A DNA stretch of 64,000 nucleotides from Dromiciops gliroides (taxonomy: Eukaryota > Chordata > Mammalia > Microbiotheria > Microbiotheriidae), in the NCBI RefSeq assembly GCF_019393635.1, contig NC_057863.1, positions 1,814,501 to 1,878,500 of the forward strand, in the 5' to 3' direction. The position numbers were made by a program, and so were the translations under genes. Shown here piece after piece: positions 22,501 through 36,200 of this stretch. The stretch's first letter is position 1; the number at the start of each line of letters is the position of its first letter. The notes under the pieces were generated by a model. The model searched no databases, was not told the DNA's origin, and worked only from the letters and a program-made list of their open reading frames with translations.

Positions 22501-25500
22501 CGCTGGCTTCAGACCGAGTGGTGAACCCCTTTGAGGACACGCCTGTGGTCAACGGGACCTCCTTTGATGAAAACAGCTACGCGGCCAGGCTGATTCAGCG
22601 AGGCAGCAACACCGATGCACCCGACACGGTGACAGGTAGGCAGACCCTGGGACCGCACACGGGGCCATCAGCCCGTGATCACGACTGGTGATGCAGCCTG
22701 AGTGCCTCGCCCGAGAGCAGGCAGTGGCTCGTCAGGTGCCTTCTGGCTGTGGATCTGCTCCAAGATGCCTCGGTTCTCGACCTTGGGCACAGTATGACAG
22801 ATCGTGCCTGTGGTCAGCCGCCATGATGCTGTCTTGGGGTTGGCGTGCGTGTTCGATCCTCACCCGGCCCCCTCGCCTTCCTTTCCATCCCCCCCGCCCT
22901 GTGATTCAGGCCAGCATGGGGCTCCGCGTCCTCCGTACCCAGCCTTGACCCTCTCAAGCACCCACGTCCTCCTCTTCTTCCCTGTCCTTTCTTGGCCCGG
23001 CTCCCTGACCTAGTCCGAGAAGCCCGCGTGGCTCTGGCTGTACCCCCCACCCCCAGCTCTCGTGAGGCATCGTGTGGAAACCCACCCACGGGCCATCCTT
23101 GTCTTGTAGGGAACTGCTTGCTCCAGAGAGCGGCCGGGTCGGGCAACGAGGCCGCTGCCCTCTTCTTGGCAGCCAACGGAGCCAAGGTCAACCACAGGAA
23201 CCGATGGGTGAGTGATTGGCCGGAGTCCGTCTAGGCTGCGCGGGCATGGACGGGGTTGGTGGAGTGGGTCCCCACCCCAGAGGAGGGAGGCTTCATGGAG
23301 GAGTTAGGGAGCACTGTTTAAGCACCTATTGTATGCCGGGAACTGGGCTAAGTGCTTCCCGGGAAGGAGCTGCTGCCTCTATTGCCATCTGACAGACAGA
23401 CTGTGGCTAGGAAGTGTCTGAGGCCAGATTGGAACTGAAGTCTGTGGCACCCCCTTGTGGCCTTGCACTCTCTGTGCAGTTGAAGAGTGGATAGGCTTTG
23501 GATGGATAAACTCTGGGAGGGGAGACTTTGAAAGCATATTTGGGTGGGGGCAGCGAGGTGGCGCAGTGGATAGAGCACCGGCCCTGGATTCAGGAGGACC
23601 TGAGTTCAAATCCAGCCTTACTAGCTGTGTGACCCTGGGCAAGTCACTTAACCCTCATTGCACCCCCACCCCCACCACCAAAAAAAGCCTATTCCAGGAC
23701 AGCGAGTGGTGTCACACACTTGGAAGGCTAGAAAGGAAAGGTCACGAGGCCGGGCTAAAGACTTTGGACTTTATTGGGCTGAGCCTTTGAGCAGAGGTGT
23801 GGCCTCCCTAGAGCAATGCCTTGGGCCTAGGTCAGGGGCCGGGTCTTTATGCTGGAGGCCTCAGACAAGAGGGATCTGACCGTGTGAGGGGGCCCCTCTG
23901 TGCCTGGCTTTGTGGCCTCGCCGGGAGCTGGCAGAGCAGCTGCTTTGGGGAGAAGACAGTCCCGGTGCAGTCAGCCTCTCCCTCTGGACAGTGCAGTTCG
24001 GTGTGGGCTCCTGTGTAAGGCCTTGGGAAGACCAGGACGAAGAAGGACCCTTCCCATCTCTGGGGCTGCTGGGACGGCCTGGAGCCAGGCAAGGGAAGGA
24101 TGCCGCTAGGAGTCATGGCCCAGAGGCCTGGACAGGAGCCAGACGCGGCTGCTCTTCCCCCTGGGCTGGCCCTGGGCGTGTGTGACTGGGAACAGAGGCA
24201 CGCCTGGGCAGTGGGGACTTCACTGTGACCCCATTTTCTTTGGGGAAACTGGAAGCCAGCCGCTTGTGAGCAGGTGGTGGGCCTATGAGGGGGGAGAGCC
24301 TAGAGGCAGAGACACCAGGGAGGCCAGGACAGTGTAAGTGGGGGCTGCTGTTTGTTCCTTGAATCTCCAGGGTCCAGTGCGTTTTTTACCTGCTGATGGT
24401 GTAACATACGCCCGGGCAGGGGGGAGGAACATGGCTGTTTTCAGTAGTGGGCAGGAGGGCTGGGGTGATGGAGATGCCGGCCGCTCCCTCAACAGACCAC
24501 CGCCTTTTCCGACTGTTACCGGCTGGCTTCCCACCTCTTCCTTGGCCCTTCCTTGCATCACCCTGCTCTTTGTCACTCCCACGATCTCCAGGCCCTTGAC
24601 CCCTCAGTCCTCTCCCAGGCCATCTCCCCTGCACTGCCCTCCTTTTTTTTTTTTTTAAGCTCCTTAGGAGTGAGAATTGTTTTATTCTTTGTTTTTTGGT
24701 TTTTTTACATATAAGGTATTTTATTTTTTCCGTTACATGTAAAGATAGTTCTCAACTTTTGTTTATACAAGCTTTACAATTTCAGATTTTTCTCCCTCCC
24801 TCCCCTCCCTCCCCCCTCCCCCCTCCCCTAGACAGCAGGTAATCTGATATAGGTTATATCTATATATCTATATACATATACATATATATATCTATACACA
24901 CACATATATATATATATACACATAATAACATTAATCCTATTTCTGCATTAATCCTGTTACAAGAGAAAAAATCAGAGCAGTGATGCAAAACCTCAAAATA
25001 GAAAAAAAAAACCCAACAGCACCCAAAACAAAAGAAATAGTATGGTTCAATCAGCATCTATACTCCACAGTTCTTTTTTTTTTTTTCTTGGATTTGGAGA
25101 TCCTCTTCCATCATGAGTTCCCTGGAACTCTTCTGTACCATTGCATTGGTGAGAAGAATATAGTCCATCACAGTAGATCAACACTCAATGTTGATGATAC
25201 TGTGTACAATGTTCTTCTGGTTCTGCTCATCTCACTCATCATCAGCTCACGTAAGACCCTCCAGGTTTCTCTGAACTCCTCCTGCTCATCATTTCTTACA
25301 GCACAATAGTATTCCATTGTATTCATATACCACAACTTGTCCAGCCATTCCCCAATGGATGGGCACCCCCTCAACTTCCAATTCCTTGTTACCACATACA
25401 GAGCAGCTATAAATATTTTTGTACATGTGGGTCCCTTTCCCCTTTCCATGATTTCTTTGGGAAAAAAGACCCAAAAGTGCTATTGCTGGGTCAAAGGGTA

Positions 25501-28500
25501 TGCACAGCTTTATTGCCCTTTACACTGCCCCCCTTCTTGACCCCTTGGTGAACAACAGTTGCACTCCACACTGTCCTCTCTTGAATCTCCAGCTGTGCCC
25601 AGCTGAGCTCCAGCCTTGGCTCACTCACTGGTCGTCTGCTGAACACCCGTGTGTCACAGCCTCAGCTGCGCCCGCACTGCTTGGGGGGAGCCCCTTTGCC
25701 CCTCCTAGTCTACTCACTCTCCATCAAGGCTCTTGCCAATCTCCTCATCCCTTTTCACGCCTCCCCTGGCTCCCTCTCCCCCCACCTCTCTCAGCTGAGA
25801 ACCTTGCTGGAAAATGGTGGAGACCATCCCCCAAGAGCTCCCTCACCCCAGTGCTTCCTTCACCCCATCTCTTGTGAACAGATGACCCTCAGCCCTTCTT
25901 GCCAAGGCTCACCCCTCCATGTCTCCATGTGAGCCCTCTTCTGGCAGCCCTGTCCTCTCACAGATCTTCAGTCTCTCCCTCTCCTGGCTCTGGCTGCCCA
26001 GCCCCCCTTCCCCCCTCCCCAAAAGAAAACCTGAGGAAAAAAAGCTTTTAAAAAAGGCTGCTGGGGGCAGCTAGGGGCCGCTACAGTGGATAGAGCACCG
26101 GCCCTGAATTCAGGAGTACCTGAGTTTAAATCCGGCCTCAGACACTTGACGCTTACTAGCTGTGTGACTCTGGGCAAGTCACTTAACCGTCATTGCCCTG
26201 AAAAGAAAAAGAAAAAAAAAAAGACGGTTTCCATCTGCCTGCAGAGCCCAGAGTTCTCTCTCTGGAAGCTGAGTGCGTTCTTCATCATGGGTCCTTTGGA
26301 GTTGTCCTGAGAAGAGCCAGGTCTGTCGTGGCTGCCCATCACACACGCTGCTGTCACTGTGCACGGTGTCTCCTGGCACTGCTCCCTCTGCTCAGCATCG
26401 CTTGGGGTTTGGGGCCCAGGATGCCCCGTGACAGGGACAAGCCTGGCTCGGTCTGCCCAGGCTTCTTCACTTCTTAGAGCAGTCAGGCCCTGGCTCGTCC
26501 GGCCATTCCCCGCGTGATGGGTGTCCCCTCCAAAGAGCGCATAAGGCCAGGGTGGGTCTAGAGGGGTTCCTGTAGACATGTCCTTGTTGATGCCTTCTGC
26601 CTCTGCCCTCCTGCCCCTTGGGCTTCTTCAGAGGCCCCTCCCTGCACCGGGCTGGCCCCCACCCCTGTAGGCCAGAGGCGGTCATCTTGGCAGCGCTGGG
26701 TATGTAGCTCATGGCCCACATGCCCAGAGGTCACTCAGGAGCCTAGCGGTCAGCAGACAGGATGCTGGAAGAAGTGGGGATGTGTGGGGAGAGAAGGGGA
26801 CGGCAAAATAGAGGCCGTGAGGCTGGGCTGCTGATGGGGATTGGGGGACAGTGAATCCTGGGTGACTCAGCAGAGGGAGAGGAAAAGGAAATAAGCATTG
26901 ATTAGGTGCCTGCTGTGTGCCAAGCACTGCACTGAGGGCTTAGAGCCTCACAAGAGCCCCGGGAGCTGGGCACTGTTTTGTCCCCTGTGTAGAGTTAGGC
27001 CTCGGAGACTGAGACGGCCTAAGGCACTAGCAGGAGAGGGAGGCTACATCCCCAGACGTTTTGAGGAGAACCCGGCCAGTGGGCAGCGAGCTGGGAGGGG
27101 TGTGTGGCCTGCGTGGTGGGGGTCTCTGGGTTACTTTTTGTCGGCACGCTCCATGGACGTCGCCTTTCCTAGGTGGTGGCCCCAGTCATGGTGGCTGAGG
27201 TGGGGCTCGGGGAGGGGGTCAGGTCTCCAGAAGGGTCCAAGGCTCCTTGCAGAGGATTGCACAGACATGTCTGACCATGGAGTCCTGGCTGGGGAGGAGG
27301 TGGGATCACATGATGTCTCTGGGACATTCAAGCCCTCAAGCGAGTCAGTTCTAACCTGGGGTCCAAAGCAAAGCAGATGGCGAAGGGTAGACCAGAGAAT
27401 GGGGGTAGGGGGTGAAGAGCAGGATCAGGAGGGCTGGTGCCTAGAGGCCAACAAGGCCACTGGCGCTCGCTGGCGGGCAGAGGAGATCAGGCGAGGGTCA
27501 GCAGAGCTCCAGCTCCAGGGTGCCTGAGGGGCCGTCCCACCGTGTGCTTCCGTTTAGGGAGAAACGCCGCTGCACACGGCCTGCCGGCATGGCCTGTCCA
27601 CCCTGACTGCCGAGCTCCTGCAACAGGGCGCCAACCCCAACCTTCAGACGGAAGAGGCCCCGCCCGTGGCCCCCGGCCTGGCTGAGGGCATCTCCCTGCA
27701 GACCCCGCTGCACGTGGCCATAGCTCACAACCACCCCGATGTCGTATCTGTCATCCTGGAGCAGAAAGGTGAGCAGCCTCTGCCTGCGGTCCCCATCCCA
27801 TCCCCTTCCCGTTACTTTTCTTGTCCCCCGGACGTAGTCCCTGCCCCTGGGCTTGGGGGCCCCATGGCTGGTGGTCTAGCAGGCACCTTTCATCCTGCTG
27901 ACCTGGTACTCGCAGCCGATTGGAGGCACCGTGACATGCCCGAGATGTTTGCGTGTTTTTGAAATATAGTAAATATGGTGAATGAGGAGGCTGAGAAGTG
28001 TGGCCAGGGCCACCAGCCTCCTTGACACTCAGACCTCTTACCCAGACCTTTGGGGGAACGGGTGGGGGATCGGGGCAGGAGAGGGGCGGTTTTCCTCCCT
28101 GCCCCTGGGCACTTTGTGGGCTTGTGGCCTCTCCTAAACGCAGGCCTTTGGCACATCTTTGGAAAACCGCTGGGGCAGAGGGCTTGTCCCAAGGTTCTCT
28201 GAGACCGGGAGGAGTCGTGGAGGAGCCCAGTGTCAGGGTCAGGGGCAGTGTGCCCACTGTGGCTGGGCAGAGCAATGCGAACCTGGGAAGCTCCACACAG
28301 CTTGGGCACAGATGGTCTGTGTGAACATCTAGAGAGGGGGCGCTCAGAAGCCGTGCCCCATCTCCATTCTGCCCTGCTCACAGAGCTTGGCATGCTCTTA
28401 GGTGCGGCCATGCTGCGCTGGGTGGTCCTGTGCCAGCGTTTCCCATGGCAAGGGCTAAAGAGGAATGGTGGGAAAGTTTGAGGTCAGGATTTCATTGACC

Positions 28501-30204
28501 TTTGGTTTCCTGGGCAGACTTTGGGCACCTCCAGCCTCTGAGCCAATTTTTTTTTTGGATCTAGCTAATGCCCTTCATGCCATCAATTCCCTGCAAATCA
28601 TCCCAGACTTCAGTCTCAAGGATTCCAGAGACCAGACTGTCCTGGGGCTGGCGTTGTGGACAGGTGAGACCGTAGTCTAGGGTGAAGGAGATGTCAACTG
28701 GCACCTTTGTCTGGGGATTGTTGGCACCTCCAAAAATACCCATGGGACCCATGACTTGTGACCTTGGGCCTCAGTTTCTTTCTCTGCTAAATGAGGGGGT
28801 TGGCCTGAGGACTCTGGGATCCAGCTGGATCGCCCTTGTCCTTTGGCTGACCCTGAAGGCCCAAGGTGTGTGGAGGCAGACCCCCCCCCCAGGTGTTGGC
28901 ACTTGCTCGGTCCATGAGAGTGAGCAGCGCCTGGCTCAGGCCTGCTGTGTCCAACCGTGTGGGCATCATCCATAATGGAGAAGATGGGACGCTATGGTGT
29001 GTTGACGAGGGTTCTGTCTACACTGTGGATTGGGGCCTGTTGCAGGGATGCACACGATAGCGGCCCAGCTCCTGGGGTCAGGAGCCTCCATTAACGACAC
29101 CATGCCCGACGGCCAGACGCTGCTGCACATGGCCATCTGTCGGCAGGACGACAAGAGCGCCCTGTTCCTCCTGGAACATCAGGCTGACATCAACATCCGG
29201 TGAGGCAGGGCTGGGCTGTGACCCCAGGGAACCCAGCCTGGAGTATGTGCATGTGTGCGTGCTCCTGGGATGACCTCGAGGTGCTGAGTGCGTGTGTGTG
29301 TGCGTGTGCGTGCATGTGTATGTGCATGTCTGTGCTCCTGGGATGACCTGGAGGTGCTGAGTGCGTGTGTGTGTGCGTGTGCGTGCATGTGTATGTGCAT
29401 GTCTGTGCTCCTGGGATGACCTGGAGGTGCTGAGTGCGTGTGTGTGTGCGTGTGCGTGCATGTGTATGTGCATGTCTGTGCTCCTGGGATGACCTCGAGG
29501 TGCTGTGTGCATGTGTGTGTGCGTGCGTGTGCATGTGCATGTCTGTGCTCCTGGGATGACCTTGAGGTGCTGGGTGTGTGCGTGTGCATGTGTGTGTCTG
29601 TGCTCCTGGGATGACCTCGAGGTGCTGGGTGCGTGTGTGTGTGCATGCGTGTGCATGTGCATGTCTGTGCTCCTGGGATGACCTCGAGGTGCTGGGTGCG
29701 TGTGTGTGCGCGTGTGTGTGTGTGTGTGTGCGTGTGTGTGTGCTCCTGGGATGACCTCGAGGTGCTGTGTGCATGTGTGTGTGTGTGCGTGCGTGTGCAT
29801 GTCTGTGCTCCTGGGATGACCTCGAGGTGCTGAGTGCGTGTGTGTGTGCGTGTGTGTGCATGTGTATGTGCATGTCTGTGCTCCTGGGATGACCTGGAGG
29901 TGCTGAGTGCGTGTGTGTGTGCGTGTGCGTGCATGTGTATGTGCATGTCTGTGCTCCTGGGATGACCTCGAGGTGCTGTGTGCGTGTGTGTGTGCATGCG
30001 TGTGCATGTGCATGTCTGTGCTCCTGGGATGACCTCGAGGTGCTGGGTGCGTGTGTGTGCGCGCGCGTGTGTGTGTGTGTGTGCGTGTGTGTGCATGTCT
30101 GTGCTCCTGGGATGACCTCGAGGTGCTTGGGTGCATGTGTGTGCATGTGCGTGCGTGTGCATGTGCGTGTCCGTGCTCCTGGGATGACCTGGAGGTGCTG
30201 TGCG

Positions 30205-30240
<36 letters not shown>

Positions 30241-33200
30241 TGTGTGTGTGCTCCTGGGATGACCTCGAGGTGCTGTGTGCATGTGTGTGTGTGTGTGTGC
30301 GTGTGCGTGTGCATGTCTGTGCTCCTGGGATGACCTCGAGGTGCTTGGGTGCATGTGTGTGCATGTGCGTGCGTGTGCATGTGCGTGTCCGTGCTCCTGG
30401 GATGACCTGGAGGTGCTGTGCGCATGTGTGTGTGTGTGTGTGTGTGTGTGCGCGTGTGTGTGTGTGCTCCTGGGATGACCTCGAGGTGCTGTGTGCATGT
30501 GTGTGTGTGTGTGTGCGTGTGCATGTCTGTGCTCCTGGGATGACCTCGAGGTGCTTGGGTGCATGTGTGTGCATGTGCGTGCGTGTGCATGTGCGTGTCC
30601 GTGCTCCTGGGATGACCTCGAGGTGCTGGGTGCGTGTATGTGTGTGTGTGCATGTGCGTGTCTGTGCATCGGCTCCCGGTTTCTGAAGGATGACCCCACG
30701 TTCCTTAGTCTGGCACTCCAGCCCCTCCCCCTTCAGACCTCAGCCTGTCTTCTTGCTTCCTCGTGCGCTCCTCCCGCTTCCTCCCGCTCTGGGCCTTTGC
30801 GGAGGCTGCAGCCTGCGCCCTGAAAGGCCCTCCTACCTCCTCTCTTCCTGCTCCCGCTCTGCCCCGGAGCCTCTTTCTCCCCAAGGCCTCCATGGTATCC
30901 CCTTGGGCTCGTGGGGCCCTGTAACGAGCCAGCGTGTGCGTTGCCCCTTGGGATCACACCTGCCCGTCCCCTTGTCCTTGTGTGCAATAGGAAGTGGCAG
31001 GTGCTTCTCAAATGGAGTAAGAGAAAGGGGGATGGGCATCCCAGCGCTCATCACAGCCAGCCGTTCTTCGGTGGCAGGCCCCAAGCCGAGGCCCGGCAAG
31101 GGGACCATCCTTGTGGCCTGGCCCGGCCTTCCGTGTGTTAATGCAGCTGTGTGGGTGGCCTCTCCTAGGACCCAGGACGGCGAGACAGCCCTTCAGCTGG
31201 CCATTAGGCACCAGCTTCCCCTGGTGGTAGACGCCATATGTACCCGCGGGGCCGATATGTCAGTGCTGGATGACCAAGGAAACCCCCCGCTGTGGCTCGC
31301 CCTCGCAAATGACCTGCAGGACATTGCCTCTACTCTGGTGAGACGGCGGGTCAGGGAGGAGGGACGGAAGGAAAGTCAGAGGAGAGGGGAGGGCTCCCCT
31401 GAGCAGACGCTAACCCCGGCCTTCCTGGGACAGCAGAAGTGAGGCAGTCCCAAAGGCGGGCACACACATGCAGGGCCTCCTTTTGAGCTAGCGGTCCAGC
31501 CCAGAGCCGGGCACCGAGGCATCCTCCGCCTTTCAGTTGCGTCTGACTCCTCGTGACCCCGTTTGGGGTTTTCTTGGCAGACCCTGGAGGGGTTTGCCGT
31601 TTCCTTGCCCAGGGTCCCCATTTTAAGAAAAGGAAACTGAGGCCAACAGGGTGAAGTGACTTGCCCAGGGTCACACAGCTAGTGAGTGTCTGAGGCCGGA
31701 TTTGAACTCAGCGGGATGAGTCTCCCTGCCTCCAGGCCTGGAGCTAGCAGCCAGAAAATGGGTGGCTCTGTTTTCTTTCTTTTTTGAGTGTGGCTGAAGA
31801 ATTGGTCACACTGTGAACTCACCAAGAAATTCAGCCGCCAGCCAGTTACTGATGGGGCCTAGTTATGGGCAGGTGCCCTCCCTGAAAATGGGGGGGGGGG
31901 GCAAGGGCGTGGCACTCGGGCGGAGGCTCGGAGACAGTCGTGTTTTGGGGTTTCCCTCCAGGTGAGGCACGGCTGTGACGCCACGTGCTGGGGCCCAGGC
32001 CCAGGCGGATGTCTTCAGACCCTCCTGCACAGAGCCATCGATGAGAACAACGAATCCGTCTCCTGCTTCCTTGTCCGCAGGTAGGAGCGGCGGCTGGGGC
32101 GGCTGCCCCTGGGCCCACCCACTCATCCGCCCTTAGATTCGGCCCCCCACCCCGCGTGCGTGGATTGCTCTCCTCCCCTCTGGCTCCTTCGAGAGCCTAG
32201 CTCAGGGGCCGTGCCCTGTGGGGCCTTCCCTGGTCTCCCCGCTGCTAGCAGGGAGCTGCCGGCGTCCCTGGGCGTCACTGTGGGCCTGCTGGCCTGTGCC
32301 CTCTGGGTATTTCTGTGTGGAGCGGTCATTAACAGACTGAGAGTCGTTCCTGGGGAGGCAGCCCCTCCCCCTCCCCGTTGGCTCCCTGATCGGTTCTCCA
32401 GGTAAACAGCAGGCTCAGCAGGTCGTATCACTCCCCCCTCGCCAACCCCCACCGTGTCTTCTCTAAATTGAGCTTCCTTCAGCTGACCCGAGGCACTGGC
32501 AGATGCCACACTGGCGTTTTGGGAGAAAGAGTGAATGCGGGATCTTCTCGGCCTCCCTGATTTCACGGCAGGAGCTGGCCGGGCCCGTCCGTCTGGGTTT
32601 CTTGGGGTTGGCGCTGTCTGATGTAGCCTGGGCGGCCAGGCAGGCCTCGTTGGAGCTCACGCTCTCTGACCTTCCTTCCTCCCAGTGGCTGTGACGTGAA
32701 CAGTCCCAGACAGCCGGGGGCTAACGGAGAAGGTGACGAAGAGGCCAGAGACGGACAGACCCCCTTGCACCTGGCAGCCTCCTGGGGGCTGGAGGGGACA
32801 GTCCAGTGCCTTTTGGAATTTGGGGCCAATGTCAATGTGCAGGTGTGAGAGCTCTCCTGGGCCCGGCCCTCCCCTGGCCCCTCCTCTCCTGCCTCCAGTC
32901 CTTTGCTCAAGCAGGTTCCTGTGCTCTTCTCTCTGCCTTTTGAGGTCCTACTCAGGCTGGCAGACCCCTCCCTGACACCCCCTGAACCTTGCCCTGGGCT
33001 CTTGGGCACTTCCCTGGCTTCTGCCTCATCTCTCTGACTTGGACAGGAGGCTGGCCCGCAGTCACTGCTTGAGCAGTTTCTCTTTAGCTGAATCGAGATC
33101 GGGGGAAGCCTCAGATCATTGACCCGAGATTTCCAGGGGCTGGGAGGTGGAGGGAGTGCCTTGAAGACTTCAGGGAAGCCGGGACTTGTCTGAGACCAGG

Positions 33201-36200
33201 CCATTCATTGGCTTCTCTTGCTTGGTTCCTGCATCCTTGGGGCCCCTTACAATATGGTGTGTGTGTGGGGGGGGGGGGTTGTCCTCCCAGCTCTTTTTTT
33301 TTTTTTGGTGAGGCAATTGGGGTGAAGTGACTTGCCCAGGGTCACACAGCTAGTCAGTGTCCACCTGGCTGCCCCCTCCTAGCTCTTTCTCTCTATGCTG
33401 ATGGAGGCATCATTGTGTACTCATGCCCTTCCTGAAATTGTGGCCAGTAAGACTAGGCCAAGTCTGCCAGCTGCAGTCTCTCAGTGCAGAGAGACTTAGG
33501 GTTTAAGAGTTATAGGTGCTGGTGACTGGCCACTTTGGGGGACGCATGGCTCATCCCACCTCGTCTTTACTAAGCTTCTGACTTTTCTTTATCTCCTTGT
33601 GAGAACAATAGTTTTGCTTTTAAATGGACATTGAAATTCTTACCTTCCCACAAACTAGGTACTGACCAACATCTCACACCATATACCAAGAGGTCAAAAT
33701 GGGTACATGATTTAGACTTAAAAAGTGATACCATAAGCTAATTAAGAGAGCATGGAATAGTTTGCCCATTAGATCTATGCATGGATGAGGGAAGAATTTA
33801 GGACCAAACAAGATGTAGACAGCATTATGAAATGAAAAATGTGTTATTTTGGTTATATAAAGTTAAAAGGTTTTGCAAAAACAAAACCAATGCAACCAAA
33901 ATGTGAAGGAAAGCAGAAAATGGAGAAAATTTTTACAGCAAATATATCTGATAAAGACTTAATTTCTCAAATATATAGAGAACCAAGTCAGATTTATAAG
34001 AATAAAAGTCATTCCCGATTGAGAAATGGTCAAAGAATATGAATGGGCAGCTTCCTTTTTTAAAATTAAAAAAAAATTTTTTTCCAATGACTTGTAAAGA
34101 TAATTTTCAACATTCATTTTTGTAAGATTTTGAGTTCTAAATTTTTCTCCCTCCCTCCTTTCCCTCCCAAAGCCAGCAAGCAATCTGATATAGGCTCTAC
34201 AATCAGGTTAAACATTTTCACATAAGTCATGTTGTAAGAGAAGAGTCAGAACAAAAGGAAAAAAAACCACAAAAAAGAAGAAACAACAACAAAAGAACAA
34301 AAGTGAAAATACTATGGTTCCATCTGCATTCAGACTCCATGGTTCTTTTTCTGAATGTAGAGAACATTTTCCATCATGAGTGCTTTGAATTGTCTTGGAT
34401 CATTGCATTGCTGAGAAGAGCCAAGTCCATCACAGCTGTTCATCACACAATGTTGCTGTTACTGTGGACAATGTTCTCCTGGTTCCGCTCACTTCACTCA
34501 GCATCAGTGCACTTCAGTCTTTCCAGGCTTTTCTGAAATCTGCCCGCTCCTCATCATTTCTTATAGTGCAGTAGTATTCCATTACATTCATGGACCACAA
34601 CTTGTTCAGCCCTTTCCCAGTTGAATCAGTAGTGACGGAGAACATTTTTCATGTGTCTGTAGATAGCTGTAATTTCTTCATCTGAAAACTGGATAGGCCA
34701 TTTTCAAATGAAGAAATCAAAGCTATTTATAGTCATATGAAAAAATGCTCTAAATCACTATTGATTAGAGAAATGCAAATTAAAACAACTCTGAGCTACC
34801 ACCCCACACCTGTTAGATTAGCTAATATGACAAATGTTGATGGAGATGTGGGATAATTGGGACACTAATGCACTAATGCATTCTGGAGAGCAATTTAGAA
34901 CTATGCCCAAAGGGCTATAAAACCACATGTACCCTTTGATCCAGCAATAGCACTGCTGGATCTGTATCCTGAAGAGATTGAAAAAAAGGGGAGGGTGGGG
35001 GGAAAACCCACATGTACAAAAATATTTCTAGCAACTCTTTTTGTGGTGGCTAAGAATTGGAAATTGAGGGGATGTGCCCATCCTTTGGGGAATGGCTAAA
35101 CAAGCTGTGGCATATGATGGTAATGGAATATTATTGGGTATCAGAAATGACAAGCAGGATGATTTCAGAAAAGCCTGGAAAGACTTGCATGAACTGATGT
35201 ATAGTAAAGTGAACAGAACTAGGAGAACGTTGTAGACAGAGACAGCAATATTGTTTGATGAAGAACTGTGACTGACTTAATTATTCTCAGTAATACAATG
35301 ATCCAAGACAATCCCAAAGGACTATTGGTAAAGCATACTACCCACCTCCAAAGAAATAACTGATATTGATTGAACACAGACTGAAGTGTGATATTTTTCA
35401 CTTTCTTTAATTTTTTATTTGAGTCTTCTTGTACATAATGACTAATATGGAAAAGTTACATGCTTGCACATGTATGACCAATATATGATTTCTTACTGTC
35501 TTAGGGAGGAAGGGAGGAAGAGAATTTGGAAACCAAAACTTTAAAAAAAAAAACAAATGTTAAAAATTGTCTTTACACGTAATTGGGGGAAAATAATATT
35601 ATTATTTTTTTAAAGCAGGGCAGCTAGGTGGCACAGTGGATAGAGCACCAGCCCTGTATTTAGGAGAACGTGAGTTCAAATCTGGCCTCAGACACTTAAC
35701 AATTACTTTACTAGCTATGTGACCCTGGGCAAATCACTTAATCCCAATTGCCTCACCAAAAAAAAAAAAGGAAGATAGAAATTCTTGCCTTCCCTCTAGG
35801 ATGCTGAGGGACGGACACCAATTCATGTTGCTATTAGCAACCAGCAGAGTGTCATCATTCAGTTGTTGATTTCCCACCCCGACATTCACCTAAACGTCCG
35901 GGACCGCCAAGGCCTGACCCCGTTTGCTTGTGCCATGACTTACAAGAACAACAAAGCAGCAGAGGCCATCCTGAAGCGAGAGCCCGGAGCTGCTGAACAG
36001 GTATGTATGTGAGGCTGGGCAGCCAGGCCTGCCACACGCCTAGGAAATAATGCTTCTGTGATGTTTAAAATCTAAATGTTTGGTCGCCTTCAATGAGAAG
36101 CTTCAGCACCAGTCTTTGGGCATTAAGCATTGATTAAAGCATGCCAGGTATTAGAAAGAAGAGAACATGTGGAGTTAAGAAAAGGCCTCTCTAGCCTAGA

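Larger units (their letters stand above)
21422..23109. other. Short ANKFY1 introns 8-10
   Basis: Introns at 21422-22146, 22216-22435 and 22636-23109 are GC-rich with G- and C-runs (21895-21904). No repeats or extra exons were recognised. Confidence 0.6.

Noticed and set aside
29633-30686. Plus-strand Cys/Val-rich open frames
   Set aside because: Same cause: the GTGTGC repeat read on the plus strand.
29078-30699. Three overlapping minus-strand open frames of about 490-506 codons, rich in His/Thr/Ser-Arg-Ser-Ser-Gln
   Set aside because: They are the translation of the TG-rich minisatellite read as CA repeats. All three frames are open because the repeat lacks stops, and there is no family match or non-repeat extension.
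31338-31442. Extension of the ANKFY1 exon 15 frame to the right
   Set aside because: A GTGAGA donor ends the exon exactly where the conserved sequence moves to 31962.
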